Shown one piece after another: positions 5,348 through 9,326 of a stretch of 9,326 nucleotides of DNA. The notes beneath the pieces were generated by a model, which did not search any database, was not told the origin of the DNA, and was given only the letters and a program-made list of their open reading frames with translations. This DNA comes from Desulfovibrio sp. (GTDB taxonomy: Bacteria; Desulfobacterota; Desulfovibrionia; Desulfovibrionales; Desulfovibrionaceae): contig JAISXC010000056.1 of assembly GCA_031270875.1 (NCBI GenBank), forward strand, positions 1 to 9,326. Direction: 5' to 3'. The position numbers and the translations under genes were made by a program. How positions within the stretch are numbered: the first letter of the stretch is position 1; every line of letters starts with the position of its first letter.

Positions 5348-7705
5348 ATGGCTGACGGAAAAATTCATGATGCCCTTGCCCCCCTTCCACAACCGGCTCC
5401 CCGCGATCTGCTGGAAATGGAGGAACTGCTTTGCCGGAATCTGGCGACGCTCTTTTCCTTTACCGGGCACGCCCTCTATTTTCCCACGGAATCAGCGCCG
5501 CAAGCCCCAAAGCTTCTGCCCCGGGAGCGTCGTTTGCTGTTGCCCCTGACAGCGGAAGGGCGCCTGCTGGGCGTTTTTATGGCGCGAGGCGTGCGCCCGC
5601 GTGAACTCAGGCCCCTTTTGCCCGCTCTGCCCGGCATGGCAGCCCTTTGCCTTGCCAACCTCGCCCTTGCCAAAGCCGCGCGTGCGGACGCGCTGACGTC
5701 TTTCGCGACGGAAGACACGCTCTGTGCGCACATTGAGCGGCGTGCCGCGCGGATGCGCGATTTTCTTGAAGACGCCGCCGCCGACGGCGCGCCTCTGCAC
5801 AGCCTGTGTTTCGGTCTCGTGCTCATTCGCCTCGCCAACGGAGAGCATATTGCCCGCCGGATCGACGACTATGTGTTCGAGAATGACTTTTTGCGGGAAC
5901 TTGCGAGGGCGTGCGCAGGCACCCTGCCTTCCGGCGCTCTGCCCGCCCGCGTGGGCCGCTATGAATTCGCCGTGCTGCTTCCCGGCGCGGAACGCGCCGC
6001 CTGCGAAAATACGGCCCGGGCCGCTCTTGAGCGCATGCGGGCGGTCTGCCTGCCCGACCCCCTGTCCCTCCGCTCCGTCCGCCCTGTCCTTTGTGCGGGG
6101 CATGTCGTCTACCCGCAGGACATGCGGGGCGCGGATATGGTGAAACCCATGTATGACCAGGCCCGCCGTCTTCTCGCCCGCGCCTTTCTCGCGGCGGACG
6201 CGGCCAGGGACATGATTTCGGACATGGATCTGGACTTGGCCGTCTCCCGGCATATCCTGGCCTTTGCCCGTATTTTGCGCGAGGGCGGCATGGTGCGGGA
6301 GATATTGGGCGGGGGGCGCCTGCTCGCGAGCCTGGGCCGGCGGGCCGGCGCGGCCGAGGGAATGCGCTTTACCGTCCACTCCCGCAAAGGCGGCGCATGC
6401 AAGGCCGAGGTCATGCTGCTGCAAACAGGCCCGTCGGACTCCGTGGCGGAAATCCTGCATGTGGCCGATGCGGCCAATCCGCCGGCCCGGGGGGACATTC
6501 TCTCCCTGCTGAGCACAATACCGGACATTGACCAGACACGCGAGGAAAATTCCGCCGTCCATGTCAGGGATGTGGACGGCATTTGCGACTATGGGGATTT
6601 TTTGAAGCGATCCGCCCGCGAAATGGGTAAATCCTCCCGTTTCACCCTCGCCATTGTGCGTTTTGAAAAAGCGGGAGCGCATGTTTTCGCTGAAGCGGCC
6701 CATCTGTTGCTTGAACCTGCCCGGCGGAAAAACCCGGCAAACGGCGCGGCATGGCCCCTTATTTGCGGAAAATATGGCGACACCGGCCTTGTTTCCTTTC
6801 ATTCCGACACATCGCCGGAGGTGGCGCTTCCCCTCTATGAATCGTTGTGCTCTGCCCTGAGGGATTGCGGACCGGCGGCGGGGCTGGCGGGCTATCCGTT
6901 TCTGCACTTCCGCAGGGCCGAAATACATGAATGCGCTCTGAAAGCTCTGGAATACGCCCTGCTTTTGCCGGAACCCAAGGCCGGGATATGCAATTCCCTG
7001 GCCCTGAACATCAGTGCCGACAGGCTCTACAGCCTGGGCGATCTCTTCAGCGCCGTGGAAGAATACAAACTGGCCCTTCTGGCGGACAAAAATAATGTCA
7101 TGGCCTTGAATTCCCTGGGCGTCTGCATGGCCGCCCTAGGGCGCAGGGAAGACGCGAACCGTTTTTTTCTGGCCGCCCTGAAACATGACGGCCCTCTGGA
7201 AGGACAAATCTGCTACAACCTCGGCGCGGTCAACCAGATACTCGGCAAGCGCCGCGCCGCCGCCCACTATTACCGCCGTTGCCTCGCCCGCGCTCCGGAT
7301 CACCTTTTTGCCCATATCCGCCTGGGGCAACTGTATGAAGCGGGCGGCAGAACACGTCTGGCCAAGGCCTTTTATGAGCGCGCCATTGCGCTGGAAGACG
7401 CCCGGCGGCAGGCGGGGCCGGCCAGACGGCTTCTGGCGGGGATCATGGCCCGGGGGCGCAGACACGGCGAGGCGCGGGAACTGCTGCAGGACACCCTGAC
7501 GCGCAACCCTGACGATGCCGCGGCCATGCTTGCTTTGGCAAAACTCTATCTCAACGCCGGTGAATCCCCCGAGCTGGCGGAAATGCTCGCCCGCAGAAGC
7601 CTGGGCATCCATGACCGCCCGGAGGCGCGGCAAACTCTGGCCCGCTCCCTGCGCGCCCTGTACCGCGACGAGGAAGCCCGTTCCCTGGAAGCCGCGACCG
7701 GCTGA
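5348..7705 (+). CDS. Large protein with two degenerate GGDEF-like domains and C-terminal TPRs
   Basis: A 785-residue cytoplasmic protein starting at ATG 5348; an SD is not obvious (AGGT thirteen bases upstream). Regions in order: about 20-110, a GAF-like alpha/beta segment (LLPLTAEGRLLGVFMARG); about 113-285, a GGDEF-type fold in which ADALTSF replaces the usual D-x-LT-x-L entry and GRYEF (203-207) stands in the GGDEF place; about 323-385, a small beta-rich segment; about 413-545, a second domain with a similar pattern and GKYGDTGLVSF (474-484) in the loop position; about 552-782, roughly seven tetratricopeptide repeats. Neither loop keeps G-G-D/E-E-F, so diguanylate cyclase activity is unlikely; ligand binding or a scaffold role is more plausible. 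The TPR part is clear, the first GGDEF-like assignment good, and the second weaker. No membrane segment or signal peptide is visible. It ends tail to tail with mqnA, 31 nt apart. Confidence 0.78.
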   Translation: MADGKIHDALAPLPQPAPRDLLEMEELLCRNLATLFSFTGHALYFPTESAPQAPKLLPRERRLLLPLTAEGRLLGVFMARGVRPRELRPLLPALPGMAALCLANLALAKAARADALTSFATEDTLCAHIERRAARMRDFLEDAAADGAPLHSLCFGLVLIRLANGEHIARRIDDYVFENDFLRELARACAGTLPSGALPARVGRYEFAVLLPGAERAACENTARAALERMRAVCLPDPLSLRSVRPVLCAGHVVYPQDMRGADMVKPMYDQARRLLARAFLAADAARDMISDMDLDLAVSRHILAFARILREGGMVREILGGGRLLASLGRRAGAAEGMRFTVHSRKGGACKAEVMLLQTGPSDSVAEILHVADAANPPARGDILSLLSTIPDIDQTREENSAVHVRDVDGICDYGDFLKRSAREMGKSSRFTLAIVRFEKAGAHVFAEAAHLLLEPARRKNPANGAAWPLICGKYGDTGLVSFHSDTSPEVALPLYESLCSALRDCGPAAGLAGYPFLHFRRAEIHECALKALEYALLLPEPKAGICNSLALNISADRLYSLGDLFSAVEEYKLALLADKNNVMALNSLGVCMAALGRREDANRFFLAALKHDGPLEGQICYNLGAVNQILGKRRAAAHYYRRCLARAPDHLFAHIRLGQLYEAGGRTRLAKAFYERAIALEDARRQAGPARRLLAGIMARGRRHGEARELLQDTLTRNPDDAAAMLALAKLYLNAGESPELAEMLARRSLGIHDRPEARQTLARSLRALYRDEEARSLEAATG

Positions 7706-7736
7706 AGGAAATCGCGCGGACTTTATAAACCCGCTG

Positions 7737-8567
7737 TCAAAAAAAACGCAGTTCCGGAGCCAGGGATATCATGCCGGCCTGGGCGAGCCTGTCGTAAAAC
7801 AGGCGCAGGCCCCGCATTTCCTCCTCACCGAGGCTGTACACCAGACCGTCGCGGTAGTAGACGCGCAGTTCTTTGCGGGAGAGAGGGCAGCCGTGAGCCG
7901 TGAGGTCCAGAATCACATCCATGTGGGCAAGGCCCCAGTCCCTGCCTCGCCGCAGCAATTCCCCCGGATCATCGCGGAAAAGTCCTCTGTCCGCCGTCCG
8001 GCGACTCACCACCCAAAGACCGAAAATAAAAGGCAGCCCCGTCCACTCCCGCCAGGCTTCGGCCAGATCCAGCCGGTGGGGATATTCGGGATGTTTGCGC
8101 AGGCGCAGGGCCTCATCGCCTATGGCAAGAAAGGCCGCGGGCGGATCGGGAGCCCGCAGGGCCGGAGTCACCTGCCCGGTGACAAAATTCGCGCGCAGAT
8201 GATAACAATCCTGCAGAAGCAGGCGCAGAAGCGCCACCGAGGTGTGCGTTTCGCCGCTGATGAGTATTTCGCGGCCGTCGAGATCCTCCAGCGGAACTCG
8301 GGAAAGCAGCAGCACGCTCATCACCGGGCCGTGCGAGCCGATGGAAAGGTCGCGCACCAGATAATAGCGGTCCGGCCGGCGGGCGTATTCAAAACAGGAG
8401 CAGGAGGAGACGTGCAACTCACCCCGCGCCATCATTGTGTTCAGCAAGGCCGGAGGGCCGGAGACGAACTCATACTCGTGGGGAAGAATGCCGGCTTCCA
8501 GGGGGTAGTATATGGGCAGTACGTTGAGGTATCCTATACGCCCCATGCGCAGTACTGTTGCCGTCAT
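7737..8567 (-). CDS. mqnA: Chorismate dehydratase (futalosine pathway of menaquinone)
   Basis: MqnA, 276 residues, removes water from chorismate to give 3-[(1-carboxyvinyl)oxy]benzoate, the first committed step of the futalosine route to menaquinone. The family's periplasmic-binding-protein-like fold is recognised from GRIGYLNVLPIYYPLE (9-24), SGPPALLNTMMARGELHVSSCSCFEYAR (36-63 in part), SIGSHGPVMSVLLLSR (75-90), the ISGETHTSVALLRLLL helix start (103-118), FLAIGDEALRL (146-156) and GLPFIFGLWVVSRR (177-190). Length matches the family. ATG 8567 follows a run of seven G (8578-8572) that can serve as the SD; a second ATG at 8546 is possible but lacks one. The ATG overlaps the TGA of a short open frame (ATGA). 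No other mqn gene is in the window. The protein implies a menaquinone-dependent respiratory chain. Confidence 0.93.
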   Translation of the reverse strand: MTATVLRMGRIGYLNVLPIYYPLEAGILPHEYEFVSGPPALLNTMMARGELHVSSCSCFEYARRPDRYYLVRDLSIGSHGPVMSVLLLSRVPLEDLDGREILISGETHTSVALLRLLLQDCYHLRANFVTGQVTPALRAPDPPAAFLAIGDEALRLRKHPEYPHRLDLAEAWREWTGLPFIFGLWVVSRRTADRGLFRDDPGELLRRGRDWGLAHMDVILDLTAHGCPLSRKELRVYYRDGLVYSLGEEEMRGLRLFYDRLAQAGMISLAPELRFF

Positions 8568-8814
8568 GACACCCCCCCGTTTTCGCAGGACAAACCAACG
8601 GCATCGCTCAAACGGCGGAAGGCCGCATGGGTGACATGAATAACGAATCTTCCCGGCGAATGCAAGGGAATATCAGCGGGCAGGGACGCTTGCGGAAGGT
8701 CGCGGCTCCAGTCGGGAGCGCCGGAAAAAACCGACGACAGGGATTTGCAGGCGAATCCTTGCGGGCGTTTCAAAAATGGGAAATGCGCTATGGAAACTCT
8801 CGGTTGAAAACGTA

Positions 8815-8843
8815 TGGCTTTTTCCGGAAAAGCGTCTTACAAT
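8815..8843 (+). promoter_or_regulatory. Possible promoter with internal palindrome before the last gene
   Basis: TACAAT (8838-8843) is a five-of-six -10 match; the hexamer 17 bp upstream, TGGCTT (8815-8820), is a poor -35. The spacer contains the perfect 12-bp palindrome TTTTCCGGAAAA (8820-8831), where a regulator could bind. A weak -35 with a palindrome in the spacer would fit an activated or repressed promoter, but the evidence is pattern only. Confidence 0.3.
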
Positions 8844-8893
8844 TACCATAAGGGGGGATGGACAACGCGGCAGGCCGGCGGTAGGCTTTGGTT

Positions 8894-8921
8894 TGCGACC
8901 GCGGCGGTCGCACTCCGCCGC
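8894..8921 (+). promoter_or_regulatory. Two mutually exclusive leader hairpins
   Basis: Hairpin A: TGCGACCG (8894-8901), loop CGG, CGGTCGCA (8905-8912), a perfect 8-bp stem. Hairpin B: GCGGCGG (8901-8907), 7-nt loop, CCGCCGC (8915-8921), a perfect 7-bp stem. They share 8901-8912, so only one can form at a time. The pair lies 19 nt before the GGAGGA ribosome binding site (8940-8945) of the next gene. A regulatory role is inference. Confidence 0.3.
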
Positions 8922-8949
8922 AGAACGGCAAATGGCTTCGGAGGATGGC

Positions 8950-9326
8950 ATGCTGATACGGTATATACTGACTCTTGTGGGACTTTTTTTGTCGGCGTGT
9001 CTTTTGGGGCAGGGTACAGCAGCAGCAGCCTCGCAAAAATCACCCGCATACCTGCGGGCCGGAGCGGACGCGTATTATCCCTGGGACGACAGTCTGCGCA
9101 TTGCCCTCACCGCTGACGAGGCGGCCTGCAAAACAAAATACGGCGACAACTGGCGTAGGGCGTGCGCCGTGTACCTCGGGGACGGCAGCCATGCGTCCGG
9201 CCTGCGACTGCAGCCGGATGCCCCGGGCGCGTGGCGCTGGCGTCACGACAATACGTTACTGTTTACGCCGGACAAACCCCTGACGCCCGATACGCGATAT
9301 ACGGCGCACCTGGAGGGGTTATCCCT
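8950..9326 (+). CDS. Exported protein, possible alpha-2-macroglobulin family N-terminus (3' cut by window)
   Basis: The frame starts at ATG 8950, has GGAGG (8940-8944) five bases upstream, and stays open to the right edge, giving 125 residues. The first 27 residues are a signal sequence. LFLSAC (12-17) matches a lipobox with Cys17, suggesting a lipoprotein, though an alanine-rich signal peptidase I site near 24-27 is an alternative. After it comes a beta-rich domain with RAGADAYYPWDDSLRIALTA (36-55), GAWRWRHDNTLLFTPDKPL (93-111) and PDTRYTAHLEG (113-123). This W-x-W ... L-x-F-x-P ... PL-x-P-x-T-x-Y pattern is common in bacterial Ig-like first domains of large YfhM-type alpha-2-macroglobulins, which are periplasmic protease traps. 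The thioester and the remaining MG domains would lie outside the window, so the family call is tentative. Export is well supported. Confidence 0.6.
   Translation, partial: MLIRYILTLVGLFLSACLLGQGTAAAASQKSPAYLRAGADAYYPWDDSLRIALTADEAACKTKYGDNWRRACAVYLGDGSHASGLRLQPDAPGAWRWRHDNTLLFTPDKPLTPDTRYTAHLEGLS

Larger units (their letters stand above)
8568..8949. other. Intergenic region between mqnA and the exported protein gene
   Basis: 382 nt with no gene I can confirm. On the minus strand a frame from TTG 8773 to TGA 8564 (69 codons) overlaps the mqnA start by ATGA but has no SD. On the plus strand, ATG 8627 to 8851 (74 codons, basic product) has GGAAGG before it. These two frames oppose each other and neither product is recognised. 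The right half carries a perfect palindrome TTTTCCGGAAAA (8820-8831), a possible rightward -10 TACAAT (8838-8843) and two overlapping hairpins (8894-8921). I found no convincing promoter for mqnA. Confidence 0.5.

Noticed and set aside
5492..6928. 478-codon open frame on the minus strand, opposite the GGDEF/TPR gene
   Set aside because: Its product is rich in His, Gln, Gly and Arg with no recognisable domain, and it mirrors the codon pattern of a plus-strand gene with clear TPRs. Long antisense frames are expected in GC-rich DNA.
7710..7737. Inverted repeat between the convergent GGDEF/TPR and mqnA stops
   Set aside because: The stem is only four to five bases around TTTATAAA, with no T-run on the exit side of either strand, so I do not call a terminator.
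8099..8227. Repeated GCAGGCGCAG words within mqnA
   Set aside because: They come from recurrent Leu-Arg codons on the minus strand, are not evenly spaced and are not a CRISPR or tandem array.
7515..8639. 374-codon plus-strand frame running from the TPR gene across mqnA
   Set aside because: It is antisense to a clear mqnA for most of its length and overlaps the TPR gene out of frame. The product has no family features.
8627..8851. 74-codon plus-strand frame with GGAAGG upstream
   Set aside because: The basic product is not recognised and the frame overlaps both the palindrome and the possible -10 of the next gene. One plausible SD is not enough to call it.

Overview
The window is a dense, roughly 60% G+C stretch of bacterial chromosome. 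The gene set points to an anaerobic Desulfobacterota of the Desulfovibrionaceae type: a futalosine-pathway menaquinone gene (mqnA), a NikK-like DUF4198 protein, an iron-sulfur-flavoprotein-like reductase, and a large TPR protein with degenerate GGDEF-like domains. That assignment is inference from family content and codon style; no rRNA or other marker gene is present. I see no mobile element, CRISPR array, tRNA or rRNA, so this reads as ordinary core or near-core chromosome.

Layout. (1) 2-1069, +: 3' part of a CaCA-family sodium/calcium exchanger, open at the left edge. (2) 1182-2018, +: exported DUF4163/DUF3298 protein. It meets gene 3 tail to tail. (3) 5106-2040, -: a compact four-gene leftward run of MBL-fold glyoxalase II-like hydrolase, Fe-S flavoprotein-like reductase, ComF-type phosphoribosyltransferase and NikK-like DUF4198 periplasmic protein. 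A good sigma70-like promoter precedes it at 5171-5199. The first three genes are tightly coupled: an SD overlaps the preceding stop codon, and two genes overlap by 10 nt. (4) 5348-7705, +: divergently transcribed 785-residue protein with a GAF-like N-terminus, two GGDEF-like domains lacking the catalytic signature, and about seven C-terminal TPRs. (5) 8567-7737, -: mqnA, chorismate dehydratase. (6) 8568-8949: a 382-nt divergent intergenic region with a perfect 12-bp palindrome, a possible -10 box and two mutually exclusive GC-rich hairpins. (7) 8950 to the right edge, +: N-terminus of an exported, probably lipid-anchored protein whose first domain resembles the start of bacterial alpha-2-macroglobulins.

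There is no single obvious pathway. The genes cover ion transport, envelope proteins, thiol or aldehyde-type detoxification and redox chemistry, DNA-uptake-type ComF, menaquinone synthesis and a probable nucleotide-signalling or scaffold protein. The items most worth a second look are the doubly degenerate GGDEF/TPR protein, the NikK-like protein away from any visible transporter genes, the five-cysteine cluster of the flavoprotein, and the switch-like leader before the last gene. I did not find a convincing new multi-gene system.
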